From the NCBI GenBank assembly GCA_036362985.1, contig JAYGXS010000003.1, positions 69,203,522-69,267,521 of the forward strand: 64,000 nt of DNA, in the 5' to 3' direction. How positions within the stretch are numbered: position 1 is the first letter of the stretch; every line of letters begins with the position of its first letter. Origin of the DNA: Ligula intestinalis (lineage: Eukaryota; Platyhelminthes; Cestoda; Diphyllobothriidea; Diphyllobothriidae). Shown here one piece after another: positions 22,086-33,489 of the stretch. A model generated the notes under the pieces. It saw only the letters and a program-made list of their open reading frames with translations. It ran no database searches and was not told the DNA's origin. Both the position numbers and the translations under genes were made by a program.

Positions 22086-22208
22086 GCTGCTTAACGCAAA
22101 AAGCCAGAAAACATCTGCTCAGCTAACACTATTGAAATGCAGCTCCAGAAAATCCAGGACGTGCTTTGAGAGAACGGATATCCGGACAGATTCATCATAA
22201 ACAATAAG

Positions 22209-22775
22209 ATGGAAAAAGAAACAAAGCCCACCACACTCACAGTGGAAAAGAAGACGCTATTCCTCAAAGTCCCCTTTCAAGAGGATGAAGCAAGCCACCT
22301 CTTAAGCAGACGCCTCAAGCAAGCCGTAGCACAAACCTTCCCAACAGCGAAAATTCAGTTGTTTTTTTCAACCAACCCGATACTGCATGGTGAGGGTAAG
22401 GATAAGCTGCCAACTCAGACCACTTCTATGTGTATTTGCTCATTTACTTGCTCCCATGCAGCTGGTTATATCGGTCGCACGAGTAGGCGCCTATCTAAAA
22501 GAATACGGGAACACCTCCCGGCATGGCTTGTCAAAGGTGAGACCCAAAGTAAAAGCAGTTCTATACTCGCACACATGGTTGACACCGGACATCGTGTGGA
22601 CCCAAGCAAAGCCTTTAAGGTAATTTACAAGGTCCTACCAAACTACCCAAAGTCCCTGGGTCAACGTCTGCTGGCAACAGCAGAAGCAACCGCAATCCGA
22701 TTGAGGAAACCGGTTTTGTGTGCACAAAAGGATCTCGTGCAAGCCTCCAACTTGGCATGGCCAACGATTACCTAA
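22209..22775 (+). pseudogene. PLE GIY-YIG endonuclease domain, open frame of 188 codons
   Basis: The longest open piece of any PLE here. It holds the region before the nuclease (LFLKVPFQEDEASHLLSRRL), TSMCICSFTCSHAAGYIGRT (GIY-YIG core with Cys pair, second Cys replaced by His), SRRLSKRIREHLPAW, SSSILAHMVDTGHRVD, and the C-terminal QRLLATAEATAIRLRKPVL. The GIY-YIG nuclease is thought to nick target DNA during PLE insertion. The upstream RT is broken, so this is a remnant rather than a gene, although the frame is intact. Confidence 0.75.
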
Positions 22776-22861
22776 CTGGCTGCACATTTCCCCGCTCTGA
22801 TTGAACCCTGCATGTAAAGAAAGACCAACTATCGATTTTTAAATTTAAACCTCTTTTGGAA

Positions 22862-22908
22862 CTGTTTGGCCTTATGAGAAGTTACTGAAAGCATTTGCTC
22901 GCCAAAAC
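22862..22908 (+). ncRNA. Hammerhead-like motif in the right PLTR, one core change
   Basis: GTTTGGC, CTTATGA (G5 to T), gaagttact, GAAA, helix III AGC/GCT closing ATTT, cleavage C, GCCAAAAC. Helix I is at least six pairs. The G5 change should block catalysis. Confidence 0.5.
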
Positions 22909-23369
22909 TGTGTTCTGAATTATCTAATGGAAATTTTTGCAACTTTGGAATATCAAATTAAAGTGTTTTTTTATCAAGTTTAGGAATAATAACATCAGAA
23001 CTCTGTTGCATACATTCTTCGTGCTCGACACCATGTTTTACTGTTGTTGAGCATTTCTAGATATAGTCTACGTTGCCATTTTCATAAGAACTAATGTTCA
23101 AAACCTTTTTTCTTTAAATGCTCTCAATATATATGTTTCGATGTAAACTTCGAACATAGTCTGCATAAATGAGCAGAAGCTTGACAGCACTGAAAATGCT
23201 CGAAAAGTAATCGGCATTTAAAGGTTCATATGTAAGTAATTGTAATTAAATAAAGGTAATATGTTCAAAATATGTTGGATAAGGAACATGTTTATATTTA
23301 TAACTGAACAGAATATCGATTGCATGTGCTACGGCATGAAACCTGTTTTAACACCGCAGATGCTGACTA

Positions 23370-23890
23370 AGTTGACTTCATTCCTGCCCTAGAAGCAATG
23401 CTGACGAGAACTGAAGCAATTGACAACACAAAACACTCAGTCCGATGACATGCGACCTCCTTGATGATGGCTCACAAACCAACCCGATGCATTGCACAAA
23501 CTGAGTCAAAAGCCATGAAAGAACTGAGGAAAGATGACAGAATTATCAAATTGCCTGCCGATAAGAGATGATCGACTGTCGTGATGAATCGACAGGACTA
23601 CAATGACAAAGCTAAGACTCTTCCGGGCGACAAAGAGTTTTACAGACCAACCCCGAACTCGCAAGCCAAAGCAGTATCCGACTGACTGATTAAACTACTA
23701 AGATAATGTCGATGCAAAAACGTGATCACGGTGAATAAGTGGCACGAAATGAAAGTAACGGATACTGCTCCGGCCCGATTCTTTTGACTGCCAAAAATCT
23801 ACAGACCAAGTGCCCATCTTCGGCCAGTCGTTGCCTTTAAACGCAGCCTTACATATAAATTGGCAAAGTGGATGTATATAAATCTGCGAA
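23370..23890 (+). mobile_element. PLE RT N-terminal fragment
   Basis: In one frame with stops it reads KAMKELRKDDRIIKLPADKR, a stop, STVVMNRQDYNDKAKTLPGD, KEFYRPTPN, VITVNKWHEMKV, LPKIYRPSAHLRPVVAF, LTYKLAKWM. This is the Penelope-type RT fingers region (family pattern 'D..i.i.pADKg.avVvmd..dY', 'YGLPKiHK', 'plRPivs'). The active-site part does not follow. No clear association with copy 3 was seen. Confidence 0.65.
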
Positions 23891-24689
23891 TTATGTATTG
23901 GCCGTGATCTCCCGATGCTCTGTCGTTTGTGTGTCCTAGTTTATTCATAGTTAATGTTTAGAAATTGTTGTTCAAAAACTATTGCCCCTATGTTCATGTC
24001 TGTAAATTTTACTTATTCTAAAAAGCTACTTAATTTTGAGATGTTTTTTTTGTTTATCTTCGATGCGATTTTATTAAAGAAAGCAAAATTTTAACACAAG
24101 AGATATAGGTGCAATTTATTTTGGAAAAATTTCTAGCCATGTTTGTGTACTATAATATTAATGTTAAGCTAATTTTTTCGCAGACTACTGCGGAAATAGT
24201 GAGCGAAATATATTACAGTAGCCTATAACAACTGTCTCTGCCTGGTTTCTCTGGTCAACTGCTATTGAAGTGTCACCATGGGGTAGGGCTGATTTCTTTG
24301 TCTGTTTGAATAGGGAATAGAAAAGTCCCCCACATTAAAATTAAGAAGGGCTAAATATACCCGTGCCTTCACCCTATAGCCTTACGTGACAAAAACTAAA
24401 CTGTTACCTTAATGATAAGCTCAGCCCTAGTCAAAACTTAAACTCTCTAGTTATTGCTGACAAAAAACTAAATCCCTGACATACCCGATACTTAAGTATA
24501 ATCTCCAACTTAACCATAATCCTCACCTTAGTCCTCAGCTTAATTTACATGGAAACTGACGGAAGATCAAATGTATTGCGGGCCGCTCCTTTTCCCGTGT
24601 TGTGTTTAGACGGTCATAAACATCCACCTAACCCCTTAAGCCATACGTTTTGCTTGAAAACATTTCAAAATATCAATGATTCAACGTTT

Positions 24690-24900
24690 ATTTTACATAC
24701 TTCAATTTCGTGCGGGAAAATACTGAGCGTATCCACAGAACACTTCAAACTTAAACTTCATCCCAGCAGAGCAAGTACTGATGGACGAAAATACTTCCTC
24801 AGGAACAGAGTAGTTGCAGCGTGAAACGACCATCCCGAAGAGTTTGTCCGCTGTGCCTGGATAAAATCAATTAAGATCTCAAGTGAAGTTCAAAGTCTTT
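24690..24900 (+). mobile_element. LINE RT C-terminal fragment
   Basis: FKLKLHPSRASTDGRKYFLR, NRVVAA, then a stop and NDHPEEFVRC matches the C-terminal signature of CR1/Jockey-type LINEs (LKL.....R..FFs.RVv.aWN.LP..vv). The same signature is seen at 10.15 kb (plus) and 32.2 kb (minus). Confidence 0.55.
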
Positions 24901-26299
24901 CGGTACCTAGTAGGAAAATTCAAGGACTGCATTACGTGCTCTAATTGAGTCAGTTCTGAAAGTACCCATCACTCGTTTCGTTTGCAGCCAACAGCGTGTC
25001 TCTCGATGATCTCCGAAAATTTGTGCTCCGTTCTATCCCAGATCCGGTGATTTACTGGCTGACGTGATAGTATAACCTCGCGAAATGCTAACAACTAGTT
25101 CTCGGCACCATTAAATTCAAGATAGGAGATTAAAAATTGCCAAATATAATTTTTTTACTTTACAAGCTGAAACAGCATTGGGATTTTAATGATATTTAAT
25201 AAAGCGCAGTTAATTCGGTTTCGGAATAAATTTCGGACGCAGGGCAAAACGAGAAATATAGGTAAAAACATTAAAATTCCGTTCAGGTCAAAGTATTTTA
25301 CATTGTCAATCGATTCCGTGGCATCTCTTTAGCTATATGAAACTTGCTGATCTTGTACAAGTTTTGTTTTCTTCCATAGACATTCTATTATGCCAGGTTC
25401 GTCGTATGTTGAAGGAGCTGGTTCAAAAAAATATTTTAGGGATTCGGCAAGCCACTTACCAAAGGTTTGGCTGTACTGACAGGTCATGTTTTCTCATAAA
25501 ACTTTCCGCTGGACGCCTATTGAAATAGTCTCTTTTGATTAAACCTCATTTGTGCAATCCTTTTCCTTTCTGCCTTTGAGCTCGTGATAGTTGGGTTTCG
25601 GCCAGGCTCAGAAAAACATGCGCTAAAACCGAAACGCCTGGAACAAGGTTTTATCAAAGTATACAAAGGAGATGGAAAGACGCCTTCGAGAACCAAGTGT
25701 TTATTAATCTGCCGTTTCGAATCTCATGCGAACACATCCTCAAGGGATAAATGAGTATGCGACTCATTGCATATTAAGCTGAGCTCGGCAAAAAATGACC
25801 TTCAGCAGTCCCATATCTTTGTTCAGGCATCGTCTGATGAAGAGATGGCAGACTGATATGTCTATTGTTCAAGTCCTACGTTGAGTGCCACGCTTCCTGC
25901 AGCAGGTGTGAAATTCGCTCTTTCCATCGATCGACTACATCTACATGCTCTCAAAGCCAAATTTGTGCCCTGGCAAGGAGGCGTGGGTGGCAAGTAAGTG
26001 GGTCTTTGAGTGGAAATACCTCTATTACAAAGGATAGGGCACAGAAACGTGTGATTAAGTGCTTTAGAAAATACTCGGATGATGATCAACTGTGGTTGAT
26101 GGCCCATGGCGTTTGGTGCATGAACGTTGGCTGCCAACAGTCCCCTTACACATCCTGTTAATCAAACTCTTTTCTTTTTAAACAACCGGTTGTAACCCAC
26201 CTATCTATTCGTATATTCAGCCGTTTTAGCGTTTCGAAGATTTGCGCAATTTATGGAAGGTTATATTTTCTGTGAGAAAGAGGCCATTTTGGATGTAGG

Positions 26300-26835
26300 C
26301 CGTAACATTTATCCGAATAATTTGAGCTGGCTAAACAAAAGGAATTATATAAGGTTGGTTTGGAATCACCTCCAGCTTAACTCAAAGGAAATTAATAGGT
26401 TTATAACCAAATGGAAGATATAGTTTTGACCTTAAGAGCACTTTGTTCACAATCGCCAATTACTGGGCGTAGCCAAAGCAACCGTGTCAAAGGAAACATT
26501 TAAAACCTTGATGGGGTTTCGTGCATGGTCATTGGCCCTTTAAACGTTAGTAAGAAAGATTGTGATGCCAAATCAAACATTTAGCGTTCATAATTTTCGT
26601 TGGACTTGTCTGGAGTAAAAACGCTACATAGAAGGACGACTTCATTGTTATCGGCCTTGTGAGTTCTGTAGGTAAAGCCTTAAAAGTGATTTTGTTAGAT
26701 GAAACACCACTACATATCCTTTTTTAAGACATGGAACTCTCCGAGGCCTGTGCTGTCTTTCTGAGTTATTTTCTCATTATGTTGCTGATAGGCGTCATAA
26801 TGAGTGTAATAGGAAAATGGACTTTGAAAAATAAG
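26300..26835 (+). pseudogene. Decayed membrane-protein exon region (partner of 16325-16860)
   Basis: The plus-strand partner of the 16.3-kb block. The exon part at about 26670-26830 reads ILLDETPLHILF, stop, DMELSEACAVFLSYFLIMLL, IGVIMSVIGKWTLKNK, stop. It keeps GGA where the 16.4-kb copy has TGA, so each copy preserves codons the other has lost. The shared intron flank extends about 370 bp upstream. Confidence 0.4.
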
Positions 26836-26839
26836 TGAT

Positions 26840-29350
26840 TGCTTATACTGATAGTGTAAGGCCTAGGATTCGTGAAGCATGCCGAAATATGCGAAAGATT
26901 GATACCCTTTCGCTAATCAGCATTGCGTTATGTTGTAATACTGTTTAACGTGTAGGCTTTTGTGAATTTATTTTAGTCACGATAGGATGCCGGAGTTTAA
27001 AAGGCTTTTTTCTGACCGCTAAACAAAACATATGCACTGTAAAACGTGGCTACTTAAGTACTGTGCACATTTTTCATTGATTTCGACTGCTTTTGTAAAT
27101 GCAAATATATTTTATAGAAGACATAAATGAAAATATTTATCCTTGTACTCCTTTGGTAGCAAATTACGCACTCCTAAAATTTTAATCTTACTCCAATATG
27201 TTGCCAATTTAAAAGGCTTGTGTAGTATGAACGCTTTAATCATTGAACTTATATGAATGTAGATTATCCGGAATGCCCAGAAACTAGGTTGGTATCATCT
27301 ATTTTCTATATTTCTATGCGTCCTTTGTTTTTTTCCATTTAAGAAAAAGGACCCCATTGGATTTGAGGGTTTGGCAAACTTTAGAACATTGATCATGGCT
27401 TTTATTGCTGAATTCACATGGGTGGCAGCGTTTCTCCACAGTAGCTCCTTCGGAATGAATGTTAGCTTGCCCTTAATGTGTAAACAACTAGAATTCACGT
27501 AAAATGTTTGTTTTGATTTTCTTCATGCTTTCCTACACACTATCGTCGCAAACTGCGGCCACAGTAATTCTAACGCCCTTACTGTTCTTTAGCCTCCGTA
27601 GTTTGGCATATCTGGTCCATTCTGTTTCGCCACCACGGCTGTATATCCCACCGTCCTTTACGCTTTCCTCTTCACGCAGTTAAGACGACGGGTATCGAGG
27701 GCACGAACCTTTCTTAAAGTGTCATACGCCAGATTTGGGAAGACCGCGCACATGTCCTGCGTGCTTTTGCCCTCCTTAACAAATTTTCCATCCTTGCCTC
27801 AGTGATCTTAAGTACATTTTTGGCAAATGACCCTTTTTTTCTATTCCTATATACTATTTTCGTTTTCCGTCAATGTGATTGGAATGACGCATTTGGTTTT
27901 TGTTAAACTTAAAAATATTTTTTCCTATTTGGGAGGCTCAAGGGGACGGTTAATAGAAACGAAAGGAAGCTAAAGTAAGAACGAACCTAATGACTCACTA
28001 TCAGAGGAAAAAATAATGCCTTTTCTAGTCCCCAGTATACATTCACAATCCAACCTTTTTTATTCGCTCCTTTTTTATTTTGCGTAACCTTTCTTGTCTA
28101 TCCCTACCATCATCATTATCATCATCATAAGGAAGTCCAGCATAGAGTTTTAAAGGATTTCACTAGATTTTGCAACGGGCACTGTTTGTAGCAAATCACG
28201 GAAATACAAAACGTTTAATATGCCGAGGACATTGCGCAAATTTTCAGGGAGATTAAAGTTCACTGTAAGGATGGATTTAATGCTGGGGCTAGGATTGGGG
28301 GTAAAGTCTATTCTACGGTGCGTTTTCTCTAAGGAAAGGTCTACGACTAAGTAATGGATTAGGGTTTATAAGGCATGGGGGTATGAAAAACTGATATTTA
28401 ACTTTCCTATATTCTTTCGATACACCATCTGGATTCCAATTGGGGTTATTTTCCTGCTCCCGCCCCTCAACCTTTCTGTGATTTTACCTTCCACTGAATT
28501 CGCTCGGCTCGTGTTTTTTTTTCTCTTGCTATCAGTTAATTTTTTGCCTCATACGTATATCTTCACCCACGCCAGCGAGAGCACCACAGCATAATCAACA
28601 CCATCGCCATTTTGATAATGAGTTAAGTCTCCATAATTGTCATCGTTGGCCTCCACCTCATTAGCTCCCTCTTCTTTATCCCCTTTTTTCTCTTCACACA
28701 ATCAGCATTAGTGCAATAGATGTGATCGGCATCAAACTCATCTCACCGGCAACCATCTTCATCCTCTGTCTTCCAGTGCTCCTGCACCGCTATTCTTTAG
28801 GGTTTGATGATGCGCACTCACATGGCACATACTTATATCAGTTAGTAGGCTGTATGTCTTGTTGAAACTAATTTTCAGGACTATTTCCCTTCGCATTAAA
28901 TGCATTGAAGTTTTTTCTCCTGACCTTTATTCTTTCCTACTGCTGTAATTTAATGAAAGATATGCTATCATTGTGTGGTATTGCTATCATAACTTAAAAT
29001 GTCGATCCTCCCTTTTCCTACCTGTTAGGTTATTTTCTTTGCATTCTTTATTTTTGTCCACGAGGTGTTTAATCAGCACCATGTTTATACACAAGCAAAT
29101 AAAGTTGACTTGGACATTCTGAGCCGTTTACCTTTGCCTGAGAGTCATACTCAAGTCCATATAGGAGTTGAAATGCGAGACAACTATAACTTCAACAAAC
29201 ACAATACCATCAACTAGCTGACTACTGCTTCCCAGGTTGCGAGGTAAAATCATGCAGTCTTCAAACGACCTCTCTAAATGTCTGGAGTATAGTAAACGGA
29301 CAAGGTCACCACAGACTCTCCGTTCGCATGACCAATAATTGACTGTTCTG
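26840..29350. other. Long AT-rich stretch, no gene recognised
   Basis: Low-complexity T-rich and C/T-rich tracts. The minus ORF at 27295-27498 has no domain signature and no repeat partner was noticed in the window. Confidence 0.4.
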
Positions 29351-29379
29351 CTTTGCGGAAGAGCCATTGCAGGGGTCTT

Positions 29380-30147
29380 CTTGCCATCTTCATCTCAAAT
29401 TTAGATGGGAGCCGCGTGTTTTCTGGTATCGCGACACACATCTCCATTGAAATGTTATGGGTCATTACCCGAGGTAGTGACCGGACAGCCAGAGAAACAC
29501 TTGAAGCATGGCACACTGCACCAAATTCCATCAACCGCTGTACGATTCTCCCGGCGGCTTACCAGGCTTTACGCGTGCGGCTCAATCAACGAAATCGCCG
29601 GCAGGAAGTCAGACGGGTCGCAACGACTAGCAACCCCACACCGGGCCAGAAAACAGGCGTCCGGTATCCTACCCCAGACACCAATGCAGCCGTCAGCGAC
29701 GCCGCAGGCAACGTGAACCAACAAGACCTCCTGTCGGGCTTGAACGCAGTTGCACATGACAACGGTCTCTGCATAAACACTGATGGCGGGGTTCGATATT
29801 CCGCCGGCGGGACGAACACGGGAAAGTGCCAACGGGGGAAGCCAGCAGGACATGCGGCACCGACGCGATCGATGCAGACGCGAGCAATGACCGCTAGCAG
29901 GCGAACACTGCCCTCCCCCTCCGACGAGGTGACGGCGAGAAACCTTGGTCAGCAGGACGATGACGGAGCTCCAGCCCCACCCCCGCAGGGGATCTAGCGC
30001 CAATAGACGGAGAACGAACGAGAAGTCAGTGGTAACACCTATGAAAGACTGTGAGGCGTGTACAAACACCAACCTCCGACGATGCAAGCCTGTACGCTTT
30101 CGAAACGTCAGGATATTATACCCATTATTCCCGAGATCGCCTCTTCT

Positions 30148-30150
<3 letters not shown>
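29380..30150 (+). mobile_element. PLE 3' fragment (EAWHT-type endonuclease tail) with hammerhead-like 3' end
   Basis: 29420-29640 reads GSDRTARETLEAWHTAPNSI, NRCTILPAAYQALRVRL. This is the C-terminal part of the GIY-YIG domain in the PLE lineage that also occurs at 30.6, 34.9 and 47.4 kb (R..lEAW.s...SiNR...l...Y..L). The open frame then continues through a low-similarity tail to 29997. The 3' end has a hammerhead-like motif (30071-30113) and a 'cgcctcttcttct' run. Confidence 0.65.
30071..30113 (+). ncRNA. Hammerhead-like motif of the GAAACGTC type
   Basis: CCT, box CCGACGA (U4 to C), helix II AAGC/GCTT, GAAACGTC, AGG. Helix I pairs CCT with AGG. The U4 change argues against activity. Confidence 0.4.

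Positions 30151-30151
<1 letters not shown>

Positions 30152-30183
<32 letters not shown>
30152..30183. repeat. (TA)n microsatellite between two converging PLE fragments
   Basis: About 16 uninterrupted TA units follow directly on the CTT run of the plus-strand PLE 3' end. The next identifiable sequence, from about 30205, is the 3' side of the minus-strand PLE. Confidence 0.9.
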
Positions 30184-30185
<2 letters not shown>

Positions 30186-30204
30186 CAATGATATTATACT
30201 ATAC

Positions 30205-30740
30205 TTCCGCATAGATACTAGCTAAAAGCCCAGACACGTGTTTCGCCGATGTTTCTGCTACTGCATGATACAGCAACGAAGTGTTCGGCTCTTCAGTATA
30301 TATATATTGGGGGCAGAGGTTACAATGAACGGGAGAATTGGGTGGGAGGGTTATGGTGACGTGAATTTTGCGGCGATAGGTTGTGCTGGTGAGGGGAGAG
30401 AGGGGTTAACGTTTGGACTGTTGGCCTCGTGTTCGGGGGAGAGAAGGCTGGTTCAGAGTCAGTGAAAGTTTACTTGCCCGAACACGGACAGCCTGCTGTT
30501 GTTTCAGGCTGGGTCCAGATTAGTCGACAATACACGGTAACCGGTATAGTGTGAGCCAAGGTCTACGTGTCTGTTTATACTAGTCGGGCTCGAGTGCCAA
30601 GCTTCGAGGAATTCTCTCGCTTGTCGCGTATTAACCATTGCGATCACGTTGGTGCCATCCCAATTGAGGCGGTGATCGCACTCAAGGGACTGTGTAAGTA
30701 CGAGTGATAAACGGTCCCGTAGACGAGATGCTAACTTATA
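30205..30740 (-). mobile_element. PLE 3' fragment, minus strand; holds the intact Tigger target site
   Basis: Minus strand from about 30740: KLASRLRDRLSLVLTQ, LECDHRLNWDGTNVIAMVNT, RQAREFLEAWHSSPTSINRH, then the 3' untranslated part (C-rich, with 'aacctctgcccccaa' shared with 37440-37460). The site 'ctagTAtaaac' (TA at 30578-30579 on plus) is the empty version of the transposon target at 34967. A possible hammerhead-like fold (CTGAAGA, GCCGA/TCGGC stem, GAAACACGTGTC) lies at about 30235-30305. Confidence 0.7.
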
Positions 30741-31380
30741 TTTGCAATATGCATATCAGATAGGAATATGCACCTACCAGCTTCCCCTTCTCAACTGAGG
30801 TGCTCTTGTGAACACCCGGTTTATACTGTGACGGTATTGGCGAACACGTTGTCTCTGCACGGAAGACGCAAACCAGCAGATTTGAGGTCCAAACATGCGT
30901 CTCGTCTCCTCTCTCCAAGTCTGAACTCTAAAAACCAGACATATATTGTAAAAAACAATGCTTCTCACTGTTTGCCAATACTATGTTAGTAGTGGTAAAT
31001 TTTTATAGGTGCTTGGACACGTTCTAAATAGGGTTTTCAAAGGCATTGCCTATTATCCTCACCAAATAAACTGAATTTGAAAAAAACAGACTAGTGCGGT
31101 GATTCTGCGTGAATCAGTTTTAAGTGAAAGTTGACTTTTCGCAGCACCCACACGCACTCCTGCTCTCCTCTCTTTCACCTTAGCCCGATTTTTTTCAGTC
31201 CAGAGCGCAGTAGGCAGCTTTAAAATTTTGAGGTGACTATCGTAGACAGTCCCAAGGCATTTATGCTGGAGCAGGTGATAGCCACGTTAGCAGGGCATTA
31301 GAAGGGGGGCAGGCTTATACTCACAGTAGGGGTGGGAGTCTTTTAATACCCTGCATCATGCTGTCGGGTCGAGTTCGGGG
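30741..31380. other. Unassigned
   Basis: Overlapping ORFs on both strands at 30736-30989 show no family signature; nothing recognised. Confidence 0.35.
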
Positions 31381-31385
31381 AGTTA

Positions 31386-33160
31386 GTCAAGTCAAGTCAA
31401 ATTTATTAAAGGAAATATAGGCAAATGCCTTTGAACTCCCTCTTGGTACATAGGATTTAAGAAATGCATTGGCAAAGCCGAACATTCCAAAGAAGTCGTT
31501 GACACAATTTCAAACGACTGCTCGCTTGTTTCAAATAATAAACTCGCACGCAGTTTACACGAGCCAGCAGTGTAACTGAGCAAAAAGAGCAGACAGTGAA
31601 AAAACTCCTAAGGCTGACTCATAATTCAAAATGGAATGTCATTTTTGGTTTTTAGGAGAAAAACTGTCGCTCGTGGGGAAGTATGTGAATGATAGGGGCA
31701 TGATGCTTCTGTGAATGTTGACGGTATCCATGGCGTCCATGACGAGTAATATCTACATCCGAAGGACCATACGAGAAGGAGACCTCGGAGTCACGAGAAC
31801 GTCCCGAAGACCGGAGATGTGACCATGATACGCCTTTGCTGTGCCAAGAGCCGAGGAACCCATCACGTCGTCAGCAGTCGGTCGATACGAGAAAGGGTTT
31901 GACAGGGCCGCGTAGCCTAGGACCATAGGTGCGGTAGATGCGTCCTCAGACACGATCGGCGCAGATCGCATAGTGAGTAGATACGTCATAGCTAGATAAT
32001 GTCAGAAACTCATTTGGTTAAGTACTAATAATAATACTACTTACAAATTACTATTAGTATATATTTATAGAATTTCTAGCATTTCAGGGTTTGGATGTAG
32101 AGTGCTTCAATTTTTAGAATCGGAATACTTCAGTGATTGGATTTGGAGTACTTAATCGTGACGATACTCATTAAATCGGTCTAGGTTTGCCTTACAAACA
32201 TCCACGGAAGGGGACATGACAATATCCGCAGGAAGGGCATTCCATGCCTGGATTACCCTCTTAGAGAAAAAGAATTTTCTTGGGTCATGTCTTGCCCCAG
32301 TCACACGTAATTTGAGGGGGTGTCCTCGCAGCCTAGAGGTGGTGGCCCGCTCATTTGTTTGAAGGCAGCAATCCTGATCACGCAACATGCGAAATGCCTG
32401 GATTAGGTCCCCACGTAGCTACCTGTAATCCAGAGGAAACAAGTCAAGATTTACCAATCGGGTCTCATAAGGGAGGTTCCGTTGGCATCGTACTAATTTT
32501 GTTGCGCGTCTTTGTACCCTTTCGAGGTTTTTTTGTCTTTGGCTGTCCAAGGTCTCCAGGCTTGGATGGCAAATTCCAGTTGAGGTCGCACGAACGTGCC
32601 GAATACCTTGCCAAATACAACTTTGTCAAACTTAGCAAAGGCTCGCTTGATTAGATACAAGCTCGACATTGCGGATTTAGCCACTTTCAGGACGTGGAGT
32701 GATGGCTTCAGTGAAGGCGTAAACCACACACCCAGATCTTTCTGAGCTTCTACCTCTGGCAGCGGCGTGTGATTCAGGTAATTCACCCTCCGAGGCGTAT
32801 TGCTGGTTCTACCAAAGCGCATTAGGTTGCATTTGGCCACATTGAATGGCATGAGCCAAAGGGTCGAAAATTGCTCCAGTCTATGCAAATTTGCCTGGAG
32901 GTTTAATTCATCGTCTTGGTTGCGTATGACCTTCCAAAGTTTTATGTCATCAGCAAACAATGCGATTTCGCAGTCTAGTCCGCTTATGCAGTCATCAATA
33001 AATAAAAGGAAGAGAATAGGGCCACGAACAGATCCCTGTGGAACCCCGCTCTCAACTGCTACCTCCGCCGACCGCTGTTCGCCAATACATACGGTTGTAT
33101 GTATACATAAAGTTGTTTCGGCCAAGGCGATTATCGATCACATGAACACAGAGTTGAACC
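31386..33160 (-). mobile_element. CR1-type LINE, 5'-truncated, with (TTGAC)n tail
   Basis: Minus-strand RT reads SGVPQGSVRGPILFLLFIDD, LDCEIALFADDIKLWKVI (motif C FADD intact), WLMPFNVAKCNLMRFGR, LGVWFTPSLKPSLH, FGTFVRPQLEFAIQAWRPW. After a frameshift near 32490 comes the C-terminus LRGHPLKLRVTGARHDPRKF, FFSKRVIQAWNALPADIVMS. The stop is at 32152. A long 3' untranslated part ends with AATAAATTTGAC and TTGAC repeats at 31386-31400, a microsatellite-like tail typical of such LINEs. It begins inside the RT at about 33160, consistent with 5' truncation during target-primed reverse transcription. Confidence 0.8.
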
Positions 33161-33480
33161 CTGGTAAGCTGGAGGTCGAACGCATCATCCTCGTTTGCTG
33201 TACGCTAATCGTATCTGAAAGAACTTGGGTAACGATACACGGCCCATACCAGTCAAATACAAATTTTGACGGCATCCCTTTACTAGTCGAATAGGTTATC
33301 TGGTATTCGCATATGGCGGCCGCATGTGAGGGCGAAAGGAGTCTAATGTGTCGATGAGTAAAACGTGAAAAGATAGGCAAGCTGTCGCGTGGCACACGCA
33401 TATTTTGCAAATGGCCTTCAACGTCCTTTCCAAGTAGGATAATGCTATCGAGAAACACCAAACAGGTCTTCGGGATGAGC
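33138..33480 (-). mobile_element. Degenerate LTR-retrotransposon-like C-terminal domain
   Basis: The minus frame includes GMPSKFVFDWYGPCIVTQVL, SDTISVQQ. This is reminiscent of the chromodomain-proximal 'GPY/F' module behind Gypsy integrases (k....w.GPy.V..v.s...y.v). Only this motif supports the call; catalytic integrase residues are not present. It abuts the 5'-truncated end of the LINE. Confidence 0.3.
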
Positions 33481-33489
33481 TGTGTGAGG

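Larger units (their letters stand above)
21572..22962 (+). mobile_element. PLE copy 3 with inverted PLTR ends and target-site duplication
   Basis: Left end: an inverted PLTR (about 21587-21705, minus) including a hammerhead-like motif. Then a 5'-truncated plus-strand body starts at about 21720 within the RT (KDGFAMGSPLGPLLAN) and runs through the RT thumb and GIY-YIG to a plus PLTR (about 22800-22947). Flanking near-identical 15-mers at 21572-21586 (gaatatccatttaaa) and 22948-22962 (gaatatcaaattaaa) form the target duplication. The empty target is at 58918-58932 (aaatatccaataaaa). Confidence 0.8.
20940..23220. repeat. Duplicated block split by PLE copy 3 (partner 58260-59220)
   Basis: 20940-21571 plus 22963-23220 together match 58260-59220 in order and orientation. 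Shared landmarks include 'agtttaagNaatcgcattta', 'atatttagctaNNcttNgaag', 'ggccttattaaatN', 'gcatttgcNNNtttataac', 'tttaggaataa', and 'tttgatgtaaac.tcgaaca'. The 21572-22962 interval is absent from the partner. The block itself has no recognised coding content. Confidence 0.65.

Noticed and set aside
25815..25860. CTGATGAAGAG at 25833 as another hammerhead
   Set aside because: No GAAA at the right distance and no pairing for helix I.
25865..26161. 98-codon plus ORF and 91-codon minus ORF as genes
   Set aside because: Mutually overlapping, no family signature, no usable splice borders.
27000..29350. Hidden gene in the long AT-rich interval
   Set aside because: No exon-like open segment with paired splice sites or family motif found on either strand.
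29569..30153. 194-codon minus-strand ORF
   Set aside because: Shadow of the plus-strand PLE tail, which carries the EAWHT motif and the 3'-end fold.
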